Below, piece by piece: positions 24,185 through 37,020 of a DNA stretch of 64,000 nt. The position numbers and the translations under genes were made by a program. Origin of the DNA: Calliphora vicina (taxonomy: Eukaryota > Arthropoda > Insecta > Diptera > Calliphoridae); assembly GCF_958450345.1 (NCBI RefSeq), contig NC_088783.1, forward strand, positions 27,965,701 through 28,029,700, in the 5' to 3' direction. Position 1 is the stretch's first letter; each line of letters opens with the position of its first letter. The notes under the pieces were generated by a model, which was not told the DNA's origin, did not search any database, and saw only the letters and a list, made by a program, of their open reading frames with translations.

Positions 24185-25212
24185 TTAAACATTATAGTGT
24201 AAACAACAAAGTTCTTTCTTGTTTCGAAAATGTCAAGTTTTGTGCCAATCATATGCGGTAAGTTTTGCTTTACTTGTTTAATTTTCAAAAAAAGTGCCGC
24301 TGAAGCACACTGATTGCTCACCAACGCTCATGGTGAATGTGTTTCATCGTCGCCCAGGCCAGCTAAACAAGTTTGAAGACCAAGAATTGAAGGAATTACT
24401 CCATGAAGATTATTGTCAAGAATATTGTAAAACTTAACAAGACCTTGCAAAATCATTGGAAGCTACTCAAATAGCAATTTCCGAATGTTTGCAAGCAGCA
24501 GGATTTATCTGAAAGCAGGGAAATTGGGTACCATATGAATTGAAACTGAGAAACCCTAAAAGAAGATGTTGTGTGTCTAAAATTGTGCTTGAACTCTATA
24601 AAATAAAATCTTTTTTGCACCGAATTATTACTGGCGATGAAAAATGGATCCATTACGATAACCCGAAGCGTATGAGATCGTATTTATGTGAAGCCCGGCA
24701 AACTAGCTGAATCAATACCAAAGACAAATATCCCAGGCTCTAAGGTAATTCTCTGTATTTAACGGGGGCAAAAGGCTCATATCTATTATAAGCTGTTGAA
24801 ATACGACCAGATCATGACAAGGAACCTGTACCGAATGTAACTGAAGCGTTTGAAGCGAGCATTGACCGAAAACGCCCAGAATATGCGGGCAGACTTCAAA
24901 TCGTAATATTTCATCATGACAACGCTCGTTAACATGTTGCAATATCTGTTAAAATGTATTTAGAATGAAGTGGTTGGAAAGCTTTATAGTCCAGACCGTG
25001 TCCCGTCCGACTACTATTTGTTTCGATCGATGCAGAATGTTCCATCTGTTATACGATTCAACTATCGGATACCGAACAAAGTATCCGATATTTGCTTGAT
25101 TCGTTGTTGGTCTCAAAAGATGAGCAGTTCTTTTGGCTCGGAATCCACATGTTGCCAGGAATATGGGAAAAGGTCATAGCAAATAATGGCCAATACTATA
25201 TTCTGTTGGCTC
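24185..25212 (+). mobile_element. Mariner transposon copy B, broken transposase
   Basis: Plus strand. N-terminal region near 24220 (SFVP.. then VLLYLFNFQKKCR-type start), FEDQELKELLHEDYCQ at 24375, SLEATQIAISECLQAA (helix-turn-helix), KQGNWVPYELKLRN at 24515, IITGDEKWIHYDNPKR at 24625 with the first catalytic Asp, VIFHHDNAR at 24903 with the second, and DRVPSDYYLFRSMQNV at 24995 with the third. All three Asp codons are kept (mariner DD34D arrangement), but frameshifts, a duplicated stretch at 24415-24435 and stops kill it. No terminal inverted repeats were found, so both ends are truncated. Confidence 0.9.
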
Positions 25213-26448
25213 CTTACCTTGGTCTTTTGTATTCACAATGTTTTTGTTTTTCTGTTAAGTTTCATAATGTTCTTGGTGTGTTATTTCGAAGATTGGGAAA
25301 TTTTTGCCTAGAAATACAATTGAAATTTAGAATAATATTACAAGTATTGGTCTTGTGTCTGTGAGTTATTTTTCTCAAAATTTCTGTTTTTTTAATTTTA
25401 ACTTGAAAATATATTTATTCGAGTATTCGAATGATCGAATTACATGGTGATACAAATGTGAACAATTCTGTTTTGTTGGAATCCAGACAGTATGGAAATT
25501 CTTTTTGTTTTTCTTCATCGCTTCGTTTTAGTGTAATAACGGTATTCAAGACATCATTTTAAAAATAGATTTTTAGTTACAAATAAAAACAAAAATATTT
25601 TAAATTCTTAATATTTTCGTAAATATTGCGTTTCCAGGGAAAATAAGCTGAATCTGTGATCACTCAGACGCAGATTTTAAGGCAAGTTTTAAGGTTTACC
25701 TTGTAAAATATTTTTATAATGGCTGAATTACAATAGTTTAAATTCGGAATGCTCCCTAAGTAAAGCAAAATACTGTCAGCAAGCATTTGTAGGAAAAAGT
25801 CGAAGAACATGTTTTCTAAAAATTAGCCTAACTCATTCATTTTTGAATCGCTTTTTATTAGCTTATATGTTATCATTAGCTACTTTAACATGTTTTCTCA
25901 CAAAAATAAGAAAAACAATATTTACCAGCACAACGATGAACTTAGAGCGTAAAGAAAATTAAAATAAGTTAAAAAACAATTCTAAAATCAATTTCAAAAC
26001 TCAAGCACTTGAACATTTTGTTGGAATTAGAATTGAATGCAAAAGTAATTATGTTTTCAACTTTAAAAATATTGGAAAAATTTTATATTTTTCAAACCAA
26101 AATGGTTTGAATTTATATTTCCTTTTTACTGGAGAATGCTATTGAAATAAAGTGTAATAAAACTGTAATTTAATTCAAATAATTCAAGGCTTGAATTTCA
26201 CTTGACTTGCAGTAAAAATGCTTGTTGCGTAAATATGATTATTTAAAGTTGTAGCCATATAGAATTATATATAGAGACGAGACACTCCGATTTGTCAAAC
26301 AAAACTACAACAAATAATATGTATAATACACCAACAAAATACATTGACTATCATGTTATATAAGAAATCCAAAGTTGATATAGAATTTATTTTTATTAAA
26401 TATTAAATTAAAACATTGGGTTGAATAACTAAAAACCATTGTATTTTA
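25213..26448. other. AT-rich spacer
   Basis: A short ATTCGAGTATTCGAATGATC at 25419 resembles the subterminal words of hAT-like element b. Nothing else recognised. Confidence 0.35.
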
Positions 26449-26456
26449 GTACCTAC

Positions 26457-27763
26457 TATGGTATTCGAATTATTCGATTTTTCACTTGTTCGAATAAAAC
26501 GAATAATTCGAATAAGAGATTTTAACTTGTTCGAATAATTCGATCACACGTTTAAAATTAATCGAATTATTCGAATAATTTGATTTTTTTTTAAAAAGTA
26601 AAGAATGAAGTTTTGATTTCGGTTTATTAATATTTTATTGTCAAAGAAAAACAAAAAATAACGTTAAAATTAACAATTCAAGTATTGATAATGTTAAAAA
26701 ACATTCGAAAACGAAGTCCATTATTAAATTTTCAACAATAATATTCCGATCAGAATAACTCCCGAACAATCTACAATACAATTGACTAGCAAAACCTTTA
26801 GTTTCCGTTTTGGAGATATGCTTTAAAAAATTTGAGCTAGTTGGACATGATCCTGAATTCAAATACAATATAAATGTATTAAGAACTTTTTTATGTCGTC
26901 ATTAATTCGGGGTTTACATTGAGTAACTAATTCTTTAGTAAATTAATTATTCACTATTTCTAAATTATTTACAACAAATTGTATTATACATCAAGCTCTA
27001 TCAGCGTTGCCGAATCTTTGCTTAATAAAGTGGTCTTGGGGAATTACACAATAAAGGTAATCTGTCCAAAGTTTGATATCAGTGAACGTGGCTAATTTGA
27101 AGTCAGGCAGTGCATGATTGACGCATTTACAAATACGCAAAAAGTTTATTACCATGCTAGCAAAACGTTAGTTTGCAATATTTGTGTTTATCATTCGATT
27201 TATTAAATATTTTGCAACACTTACGTACGCGGTTAATAATATCACTTATATACATATATTTTAAGATCATGGCCTTCATCGATTTCAATGTAATCATTAT
27301 GAATGTCATACTCAATATCACTTTCGACTACCGTTTCAAAATCACATTCTCCATTACATTCAACTCCACTTTAATCTAAGTTAATATTTTGATTATTAAT
27401 TGCAAATCTTCTAATACTTCGGCAGCTAAATAACAAATATTTTATTCCGTACCTTTTATTTTCATTGGATCAAGTCCTAAGTTAAAAATTGTGAAAGATT
27501 TATCGGAACACTCATCTACAGTGATCGAAAGTCCCTTTGTTTTTAGTTATTTGTCGAATTTGAAAAACAAAACAATTTTTGTGAGTTATTTAATTTAATA
27601 AATTTAATTATATATGAACATTTATTCGTTTTATTCGATTATTCTACATAGAATTGTTCGAATTATTCGTTATTCGAAAATGGCCATTTTTAAATTGTTC
27701 GATTAATTATTCGTAAGAAATTATTCGATTAATCGAACGATCATTAGTCGACTGAATACCCTA
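26457..27763 (-). mobile_element. hAT-like element b, copy 2
   Basis: 1307 bp flanked by the exact 8-bp repeat GTACCTAC (26449-26456 and 27764-27771). The left end reads TATGGTATTCG and the right complement TAGGGTATTC. Same TTCGAA-rich ends and the same minus-strand coding-like interior as 12029-13384, e.g. LNSGSCPTSSNFLKHISKTE at 26865-26800, with the frame open from 26868 to 26641. Several small deletions and a local replacement around 27200-27260 distinguish it from copy 1. Confidence 0.85.
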
Positions 27764-27771
27764 GTACCTAC

Positions 27772-29612
27772 TCTTTTACAAAAAGACATTTTATGTCAAA
27801 ACAATTTATACATTAAAGCTAGCTGCGACTAACAAAATTCATCTTAAATCAATTTTTGTCTAACCATTGAACCGTGAGCTTGAAAACATCTCCAATAAAA
27901 ACTGAATTCCTCTAACTGATTAAATTGTATTCCCTTTATTTTCTCCAAACATTTCTTTTAGATTAACAAAAAGCTTAACTCTCTCTATCAGCAACAGAAG
28001 ACAAATTGTTTATTAATAAAAGTAATCTACTAAAACTCTCAAAGTTCTACTTTTATTCATGGTCCTTCGAGCCGGAATTTTTCCCGTTTTCCTGTTCTTC
28101 TGTAATATTTTCTATCTTAGTTATAATATAAATATGTCTAATGTTATCAGAATTTTTTTTAACACATTTTGTCAAACTTCAACCCATTGTACATTTTTTA
28201 AATTTCTGTGTGAATAGACTCATATTGTATGAAACGAAGTTAGTATGTATGTAATAGACATGTTGATGTGAGTCTGTATTTGTGTAAGTATTACAAAAAT
28301 ACTATATGACCATTTGCTGAAATTGGCAGTTAAATATACTTGTTTGCTTTTACATATTGGTCACTACCACCGATTCGACTTACTACTTGCATATGCAATC
28401 TACTTCATATATTTTTAGAATATTATTTTATTTTCTTTTTTTTTTTGTTGGTTGCCTCCTTTCTCAATTTTTGTTCAAAATACTAGGCAAAAAAAAAAGA
28501 AAAACGTGAATGTGTGTTTGGTTGAATGGATGAAAGGAAGGAAGAGAAGTAGAAGCAACATTTTTATGGAATTGAAGTATGTTTGACTAAAACTTGAAAA
28601 AATATTTTCACAGTTAACGTAATAATGTTTTGTGTTGAAAGTGTAGTAGCAGTAGTAGTTGCTGCTGTTGTTGTACTTAAAAATATTAAATGTATGTATA
28701 TGTGAGTGTATGAGTGTGTGTGTTTGTATCTATGTGAGTTTTTGTATACAATAGACTCTAGTAGCACAATGAAATGTTTATTTTGGCCCTTTTTGTTGTT
28801 GTTGTGGTTGTATGTACGTACGTACCTACAATGCCACATAAAAATGTATGAATTAATAAGTGCCAGTAAAATGAACATACAACCACAATGCAAACTAACA
28901 CTCATACATTTACACATTGAGTTACACACACACACACACACACAGAATTATATAGAAATTTCAACACTTAACACAATTAAGTGCTTTTTTGGGGGAAATA
29001 AAAAAAAAGTTATCATTTAATTAACACAGCTTCAAAAAAAGTAAAATTAAAAATTTCATTATCATTTAAGTGAAAGTCAACAATTATGACCGCAACACAC
29101 AATCACACAGTCATACATTCATACAGTCCTAGACTGAATATCCACTTGTTTCATACTCATATTTCATAATTAGAAAAGTAAAATTTTTATTTTCACTAAA
29201 ACACACACTTTTGCTAGCGTGCAAATACACATGAAATGTGAAATTTAAAAACGGTTTTAATTTTATGAATTTGAAGCATGCTGGGTATTTTAAAATGTTG
29301 CAAAGGGAATGAATGACACACTTATTTATTTGGAAATGAGAGAGAGTATAAAAACTATAATGTTTTTATCTTAAATTAAAGTGTGTGCTTTTAAAAACTA
29401 TAAAAAAAATCGTCATAAATTTTAGCAGTTTTTTAATAGTTTACATTGTGATATGTATAATTCTAAGAAATTTGGTGTATTTAAATTCTTTTTTTAATCT
29501 TCAATAATAGTTAATTATACTTAGAGGATATGTTTACGAGAACTGCTATTTCAAATTAACAGCTTTTTAAATAAAAATTTCTAGCTTAAAAATGAATGCT
29601 GAAAATATGAAA
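27772..29612. other. Unique DNA, microsatellite-rich
   Basis: (CA)n at 28923-28944, GTAGCAGTAGTAGTTGCTGC tract at 28645-28680, TGTG-rich 28690-28740. Long frames on both strands at 28564-29020 mirror each other and are low-complexity. Confidence 0.35.
28923..28944. repeat. (CA)n microsatellite
   Basis: About eleven uninterrupted CA units. Confidence 0.9.
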
Positions 29613-29642
29613 AGATCCCGCATTTTTAAGTTATACACCCAA
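29613..29642. mobile_element. Solo mariner inverted-repeat fragment
   Basis: CCCGCATTTTTAAGTTATAC then ACCCAATA matches the mariner terminus at 1657 and 44541. No transposase adjoins it. Confidence 0.6.
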
Positions 29643-29866
29643 TATTAAAAATAGAGATATTGAATGGATTGAATGAATTAAAAAAATGCATTTAAAAATT
29701 TGAATAAGGAGTTAATAAAATATGCATTTTACATGCCTTGCAATAACTGCAAAAATAACGTAAGCGAAATTTTTTTCAAAATTGACTTTTAAATGGAAAT
29801 CGATTGAAAACTTTCGTGCGCATCACAGAGATATCGCAATTTCAATGATATCGTAAGCGACACTCA

Positions 29867-30113
29867 CACAGAGAAAACAGATTCGTAATGGCAACCGAAT
29901 TTGTAGCAAATCGAATGATTCGGTTGCACACATAGAATTTGTTGGTTCTAGCAACTAAAAATAAATTACTAGGCAAGAATTTCAGTCGAAGCAACCAAAT
30001 TTTGGTTATCTCTTATAAAATTTTGTAGCCACAACTGTAAAATTCGGTCACCAAAGCAGAATCATTCGATTAACAACAAATTCGGTTGCTATTACGAATT
30101 TGTGTTCTCTGTG
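29867..30113. mobile_element. MITE family C, copy 1
   Basis: 247 bp with long inverted ends CACAGAGAAAACAGATTCGT and ACGAATTTGTGTTCTCTGTG, arms of about 55 bp including GCAACCGAATTTGTAGC. Flanked by CA on both sides. No coding capacity. Same family as 31114-31356. Confidence 0.85.
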
Positions 30114-30405
30114 CACCTTTTTGCTTTACCGCAAAAATAACGTAAGCGACATAAAAGCAAAAAGATGCAGTAAATGAAAGAGTAGCCGAAGAACTAGAGA
30201 GAAAATCAAAAGAAATTGAAATACAAAAAGATAGATGTAATAAATGTGATCAAGGAAAATATTTAGACAGCAGTCACATCCAAACAGAAGAATTTAAGTT
30301 TAAGAATTTTTTTTGAAGAAACAAAAACAAAGGAGGGAAAAATGTTTTGTTTTTATGTGCTAGTTTCGACCTTCAAAAAGTTTTGAATTTGCCTCATAGT
30401 AAAAG

Positions 30406-31083
30406 AAGTAAGAAAGTACGGTTGGTCAAACCCGACCACTAAGAAAAAGAGCCAAATCATTTTTATTTTAAAATTTCAATAATTTATATTTTTGAGTGAT
30501 TTTTGAAATGGTTCTTATATGGGAGCTATGACCAATTATGGACCGATCACCATGAAATTAGGTCGTGTGATTTATGTTTACATGAAAGTTATTTATGTTT
30601 AATTTTATATGTATACCAGCATTTTTAAGAGATTTATGCACGTTAAAGTGATTTTTGGAAGCGAGTCTTATATGGGAGCTATAACTAATTATGGCCCGAT
30701 CACAATAACATTTGGTGACATGAATTCCGTATATATAAATCTTATTTGGAGCAAAATTTGTGGATATATCCATATAAATTAAACATTTAGGACCGATAAG
30801 GTTCAATTTCGTTAGGACATTGAAATAATGGACCGATTTTCAGCCAGTTTCAATAGGCTCCGTCCTTGGGCCGAAAAAATTATATGTACAAAATTGCGAC
30901 CTGTACTCTGCGCACAAGCTTTACATGGACAGTCAGACGGATGGGCGGACATTGTTTAATCGACTCAGAAAGTGATTCTGAGTCGATCGGTATACTATCG
31001 GTGCTAGACTAATATTTTTTGGCGTTACAAACATCTGCACGAACGTATAATACTCTCCCCACTATGGTGGTGTAGGGAATAAA
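30406..31083 (+). mobile_element. R1 dispersed repeat inside the DUF7869-like gene
   Basis: Starts AAGTAAGAAAGTACGG, ends GGTGGTGTAGGGAATAAA. Lacks the ATACCCTACACC block at the left and much of the microsatellite. It separates LNLPH from FYSRKY of the broken gene, so it came after the gene sequence arrived. Confidence 0.85.
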
Positions 31084-31113
31084 TATTACACTATTTTATT
31101 CAAGAAAATACTA

Positions 31114-31356
31114 CACAGAGAAAACAAATTCGTGATAGCAACCGAATTTGTTGCCAATCGAATGATTCTTAGTGACCGAATTTTACAGTTGTGGCTACAA
31201 TATTTTGGAAGTGGTAAATAAAGTTTGGTTGAATTAACTGAAATTCTTCTTTATCAACTGACTTTCTGTTGTTAGAACTGAAAAATTCTATGTATCCAAC
31301 CGAATCATTCGATTGGCAACAAATTCGGTTGCTATCACGAATCTGTTTTCTCTGTG
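31114..31356. mobile_element. MITE family C, copy 2
   Basis: 243 bp, CACAGAGAAAACAAATTCGT to ACGAATCTGTTTTCTCTGTG, with TA at both flanks (31112-31113 and 31357-31358). Removing it and one TA restores a tyrosine codon context (FYSRKY-YYN) in the broken gene. Minus-strand frame here is spurious. Confidence 0.9.
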
Positions 31357-32290
31357 TAGTATTACAATTGAAGTGTTTATGGATTGTGTTTTTTATGGGG
31401 TGAAAAAGACGGCAAACGATGTTGTAATGAAATTTATACTGCAATGCACAAATATATCCTTATTTTAGATGAACGGAAAACTGTGAACGATTTAAGTTTG
31501 TATTGCGATAGCTGTGTCTGGCAAAATCATAATAAAGCCATGTTAGCTTATTTCATTATATCATCCAAATTCATTAAATCTATTAAAATTACTTACTTAG
31601 TACCAGGTCTTACCATAATGCCTGTTGATTCTATTCTCAGTACAATAGAATCATTTACTCGAAGCCGAGTAAATGGGCTCCTAGTGAGCGGCCTACAGTT
31701 ATTCGAAGTGCAAGAACAAACCCTTACGGTTATGAGTGTATATCGTTAAAGCACTATGATTTTCTAAACTGAAAAATGTTTTCTGATCTGCTTCTTCCAA
31801 AGAAAATTAAATTACAATTAAATACAGCTATTTAGACAATAGCGAGGAAAATACTATTAACATTGATTTAAATAGTTCTACGGTACGTGGAACTCCTCCG
31901 CTATACAACACTGAATTAAAAATGAAGAAGATGTGCCTTAATTTGCTAAGCATCTACTATATTATGTTAAATCTTTACTATGATTTATAAGAAATGTTTA
32001 ATTTACTGCATACTTTAAGAAAATATATTTTTTCGAAACTTAAGAAAATATTTTTTCTTTGTAAAGCATTTATCGTATGTGCCACAATTTAGTCTCAGCT
32101 GCCTGTAATAGAGACGGTAAAAATAACGTAAGCTCCAAACCAAATTTGTTGCTCACAAAATTAACTTAAAAATGCAGTTATCGCATGTATGATACCATTA
32201 ATAGACTTAAAAAAAGCGAAAAAAACTCTCTCCTATAAAATTTGATTTTTGGCGCTTACGTTATTTTCGCGCTTAGGGCTCGATATAGTA

Positions 32291-35200
32291 AACCGCAGTA
32301 AGTCACAAACTGTTAGACACATATTCAATGTGTCTAACAGATTCTATGTTGTATAAAATCATTAAAATTTTATATGATGTTTTATATATTTCAAATAAAA
32401 ATGTTCATGGTTGTCTTTGGCGTTTGCTGAAAAAGCAGTAGAAACAAATAAAATGCTAAAAGTCATGACCCAGACTGTGGTGGCGGTTAAACAATAGTTT
32501 AAACTTTTCTAAATTAGATTTAGTACCATAATCCCAGTAAGTACTAATTATGTTCTTATATACATATGTATTTATAGATGTATGTAAATAATTGCATGTT
32601 ACAATCATAACATTTGTATTTATTTAATTGACTTCCAAATTTCCCTAAATTCTGTTGGAAAACGCACATGTTTCTTTACAAAATGAGAGAAAATATCCCC
32701 CCAAATATAAACAGAGAGCAAAATACCAAGAAATTTTACAACAAATAATAACACTGAGGTGAATTTCTGCTACGAGTAAATTTCTTTAGACGCATGCGTT
32801 CACTTTATTTCAATTTCACAAACGATTGGATGGTCGTAAAATGTAAACGAAATAAAAGGAAGACAAAATCACACGATAAACGAACATTTTATGTGGCGAT
32901 ATAAAACGGCAGGATAACAAGTGTTTAGTTATAAAACGGTTTGCTTAATGTAAGGACGTTTCTATGCCAAAACTCTTTAAATAAAAAAAAGTGAAGCAAA
33001 ATAAAACCAAATCAAAGCTATAAGAAAAAATTCCTTAAACGAGGTAGATTGAAAGGAATTTCTTACAATACATAATACACGTTGCGTACTTGAGTGAAAT
33101 AGCAAAAAAAAATGATAATTAATTCCCTGAAATAAAAATCAAAGCATAAAGGAAATACGACAAATATTTAAGTGGTTTATTAATGTGCAAAACGGAAATG
33201 AAATCAATAAAAAAAACGTAATATTCAATAATAAAAACGAATGAGTATAATGAAAATGTTTATTGCAGCCATTAAGATGAACCGCAAACAGTAGAAGAAG
33301 AATTCAAAAAAAGCGCGCGATTTTTGAACTGAATATAAATTTCCATGCAAATTGTTGATGGTTTTAGGCAAAAATAAATGTTTAGCTAATTTCCAACCAT
33401 CATTATTGGCATTAATTTGTTTTTATAAATTTGGTGGCTGATTTTCATAATGCTAGCGAATGTATGTTAGTTTTTAAATGGGTTTTTGCGGCAGTTTTAT
33501 TTGATTGCTGGTGACATTAGAGAAACAAAAACAAATAGTAAAACGTATAAATATTCAAAATTGTGCGGGTTGTTAAGTAAATGTTGTTATAACGGAAACC
33601 GGATATGCATTCGAATCACAAAATGTGTGTTAGGTTTTAATAAATACACTTAAACACTTGCAAACGAATACACTTTCATTTACCGTTATTTTGTTCATTG
33701 TAGTGCATAGAATTGTTTGTGTGTTTGAGAGCGCGAGGCTTTAAACCAAAAACAATTTTGATTTTTTTTTGTTCCAAACGACTGCATAGATTTTGTTTGT
33801 TGTATGTTGGGATTTTAGTAGCTGCTTTTGTGTTTTTTTTTGCCCGGGTCGTTCGTTCATTCGGTCGTCTATTGTAAAATAGTGTTTGCCAATTGATGTT
33901 AAAAGAACGACAACAAAAACAACAACAACAATAGCAGCAACAATAATAAAACCGTTAAGGTGTTTATACACATAAGTACTGTGTTATTTAAGTGTTTGTT
34001 GTCGTTGGTGTTGCATAGAATATTCGTGTTTGTATTCGTGCTGCAGCTTAGAATTGGTGTGTCGGTGTCATTGCTGGTGTTAGTGCATGTTCTCGTAGTT
34101 TTATTTTTTGGCGCATTGCAAGTTCACATCGTGTGGCAGTGTTAAAAACAAATATTTCCTGTTTATGCAGCATAAACTACAAATACAATGGCTGTTATTT
34201 TTTGATGTTTGTATACTTTTTTTCTTCTTTCTGCTAGAGGTATGTATATTTTAGATATTTGTATGCTATTTTTTTTTTTTATATACATAGATAATTGTGC
34301 ACTATGGTTTGCAGTTTATTTAAATATGATGAGTTGATGAAATTTTTGATAAATGATAAAATGATTTTAGAAGAATTATTTCAATAGCTTGTTTAGAAGT
34401 CTAGTGACGTTTCTTAGGGTAGGATCACAAGCAAGATCAAGAGCGTAACTACTTTTTTTAGCACAAATTTGTTTAACCTTGTTTACTCTTACAAGTGTTT
34501 TGTAATATTAAATAGCATCAAATAATAAAAAATTTTATATTTGTTTTGAATCTTCCTAAAAAATAAGTTTTTGAAATAAACAAAAGAATTCCTTTTAACA
34601 TACTGCTAAGGTCTACAGCTGTTCTCTGTCATCTAAAAACCAAATGACGAAACCTTGAGAAAGATCGAATAACGTTTTAAGTAAGGCCCTAACATTAGTC
34701 GAATAGACCATTGAAAGTTATTAAAAAAAATGGTAGTACTTTCGCCGTTGTCATAAAATGTTCACCCACAAAATGCGGTGAAGTTAGGAGATAATTTTGT
34801 TATTGTTTTTTATTAAAAAAACCCAAATTATTTTTTTTATAAATATATCAACCTGACTCGAATTTATATTTAAAATTTGCTATAAAAAATAAAAAAAATA
34901 ATACAAATTTGAATTTTGACTTCAAAAGATCGTTTTTTTTTTCCAAAATGACCCGAAGGGCTATCTGCAGGTTTCCCAAAAAATTATTTTTGTTGCCAAA
35001 CACTTTAGTATTATATCCTTTATATCTTGACAAGAAAACAAATAAATTTAAAACTATTTTCGATTTATTTGTTTTTAAGCTATGTACAAAACATGTTTAT
35101 TTCGAATATACATTTTTTTATTTGAATTTCAAAATACTATAAAGTTAAAAATCTGTCAAAATCAAAATTATTTAAAGTCATTTTATTATTTGTTATATTA

Positions 35201-36069
35201 TCTTTGAAGTTAGGTGTAAAATAATTAATATATAATCATTCATCATTGGAAAAAACTGAAATTTTAGAAGTAGTTTTCTAAATAATTAAACATTAATTAG
35301 AAGCAGACTTTATTGTCTGACAACCACCTAAACATTTTAAATTACAAATTCATAAATTGGAAACCCAAAGAAAGAATTTTTATGGAATAGTGTTAAAAAA
35401 TGTGAGACCAAAAACTAAATTTCCTCGAAATATTAAACACATTTTTAATCCTTTTTTTTATAATTTATTAGAATTGAAAGCAAATTATTTTATCTTTTAA
35501 AAATTTTGTAAAAAAAATTGTTAAATGTCAAATTTGGATATGAATGAAATTTTATTTTGATTTTATTTTTGAAAAATATTTTTTTCCCAAAATTCGAAAA
35601 AATTCGATTTTGCTCAAATTTTCAGCATCGGAAAAGTCCAATATAAATGCCACCTTAATGTATATCGAACATTCTAGCAAAGATTTGTACAGACAATTTT
35701 AGATGTGATCTTCAGATTTTACTAGTATCTCAATTTGCATCACGGACCCTTTGAGAAATTTCTACAGGTCCACGCAATTTGATTTTCAAATATATCAAAA
35801 ACAAAATAAAAAGTTCCTTGAGAAATAACTGTAAAGGTTACATTTAATAACTGTAAAGGTTATATTTTTGAGATATTCTTTGGTATAATAGGCTAAATAT
35901 AAAATATATGTAAGTAAACATTTTTGTATAAATTAATATGAAATAAAATATTTTATGGAATAAAGAAAAAAAATTTTTTACCTTTACCCATTTCTAGCCT
36001 CATTATCCTTTTTTTAGAAAAAGGGATTTTTGTATTACTTAGACAAGCAGCTAAAAACTTACATGCAAT
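32291..36069. other. Unique DNA, possible host regulatory or untranslated region
   Basis: No transposon match. 33700-34240 is more G+C-rich, with CAACAACAACAATAGCAGCA-like triplets, a 61-codon hydrophobic frame at 33960-34145 and a donor-like AGGTATGT at 34238. An acceptor-like TTTCCTGTTTATGCAG ends at 34170. It could hold untranslated exons, but I cannot show this. 34250-36060 is plain AT-rich DNA. Confidence 0.3.
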
Positions 36070-37020
36070 TGAAACAATATTTCTTTATTCTTCTACGTTC
36101 CGCAACGCGACATTGTTTTTTGTGGTGATAATATTAACAATTTTATATCTTGTTTCCTTTTATTAAAGTGTTTAGTGCAAAAGTAAGGTTTTCTACAATA
36201 TATAAACAATAAAGAGGAGATGAAAAACGTGACAAAAGGTAGAAAATTCCAAACATCTCTCTTTTGAAACTTCACTTTTTAGTAGCAAAAAGTTGCTTTG
36301 CATTAATTTTTTTGCAAGAGACATTTATAACGCTACATATTTTCCCGTCACGTTTCAAATAGGTATTAGTTCAAGTAACAAAAGTTTCGTATTTATTTTT
36401 AATTATAATTTATTGTGTTTGATGTCATATTTATAAAGTTATTAATTTGTTGCCCATTGTGCAGTATCTTCAGACAAAAATTAACTATTACTATTTATTG
36501 GCTAGAAATACTGTTTATGAAATACTTTAATAAATTTAACCAATCACTTAATGAATGAAATGATAATGAATTTTTAGCCTTCTATACAGCTTTTCTCAAT
36601 GTTTGCTTGCAGATGTAAGACAGTATTTTTTTATATAATAACTAGCATTAAACAATATTTTAAGTTTTTTTGTTAGTAATTTTTCCGTCTTTTCAGCTGA
36701 TTTTTCGAAATACTCTTCACATTTTAGATTTTTTCTTCTAGTATCGTATGTTAATTTCCTCTTTCTTTCGATACACGTTTTCTCCATCTATATAAATTTA
36801 TAAATTGCATAAATAATAAAATAATAAAAACATTTGTTTGTGAAAAAGATACACTTACAGTAGAGACCGAGACACATTTCGAAAATCAAAATAAAAAGTT
36901 AATGTGATTATTATATGCAGTAAATTTTTATAGTTAAAGGCACTAAACTTTGTTCTAAATTAAATGATTGCGAAATACAGATAACAAGAGATATTTGACG
37001 TACCAGAACGCGACATGTTT
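36070..37020 (-). repeat. TGTCGCGTT-motif repeat
   Basis: On the minus strand ATGTCGCGTTCTGGTACGT begins at 37016 and ATGTCGCGTTGCGGAACGT at 36114. Related GTCACGTTT words occur at 36348. The block ACATATTTTCCCGTCACGTT at 36335 matches 43285-43310, showing a dispersed family. Coding frames MSRSGT... and MSRCGT reflect the motif, not genes. Confidence 0.5.

Larger units (their letters stand above)
30161..31990 (+). pseudogene. Broken gene resembling DUF7869-type insect proteins
   Basis: Fragments in order: a charged, coiled-coil-like stretch ERVAEELERKSKEIEIQKDR with two CxxC-like cysteines (30164-30313), then a stop; CASFDLQKVLNLPH (30356-30397); R1 insertion; FYSRKY at 31091-31113; MITE; then SVYGLCFLWGEKDGKRCCNE (31372 onward), DLSLYCDSCVWQNHNKAMLA (31489-31548), TYLVPGLTIMPVDSILSTIE (31591-31650), a frameshift near 31673, WAPSERPTVIRSART (31674 onward) with a stop at 31770, and STVRGTPPLYNTELKMKK near 31880. 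The pattern recalls multi-copy uncharacterised arthropod proteins that I remember as DUF7869. The Asp of FDLQK, the Asp of YCDSC and the Asp or Glu of VDS..STIE could be a DDE-type triad. Dead copy. Function is not known to me; the family match needs a profile search. Confidence 0.65.
29735..32290 (+). mobile_element. Family T-like element carrying a DUF7869-like gene
   Basis: The right end, 32251-32286, reads GGCGCTTACGTTATTTTCGC then GCTTAGGGCTCGATAT, clearly related to the family T termini at 1305 and 58905. The left end near 29748-29766 (CTGCAAAAATAACGTAAGCG) is a weaker inverted match. The AACGTAAGCG word recurs inside near both ends (29851, 30139, 32120), as expected of subterminal binding sites. 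Between them lies a broken gene (30161-31990). Two MITEs and an R1 copy were inserted later. No target duplication is visible. That the gene is the element's own transposase is inference. Confidence 0.5.

Noticed and set aside
28564..29020. Overlapping frames of over 100 codons on both strands
   Set aside because: Driven by GT/CA and GTAGCAGTAG microsatellites (CVCVCNSM, HTHTHT), not by a gene.
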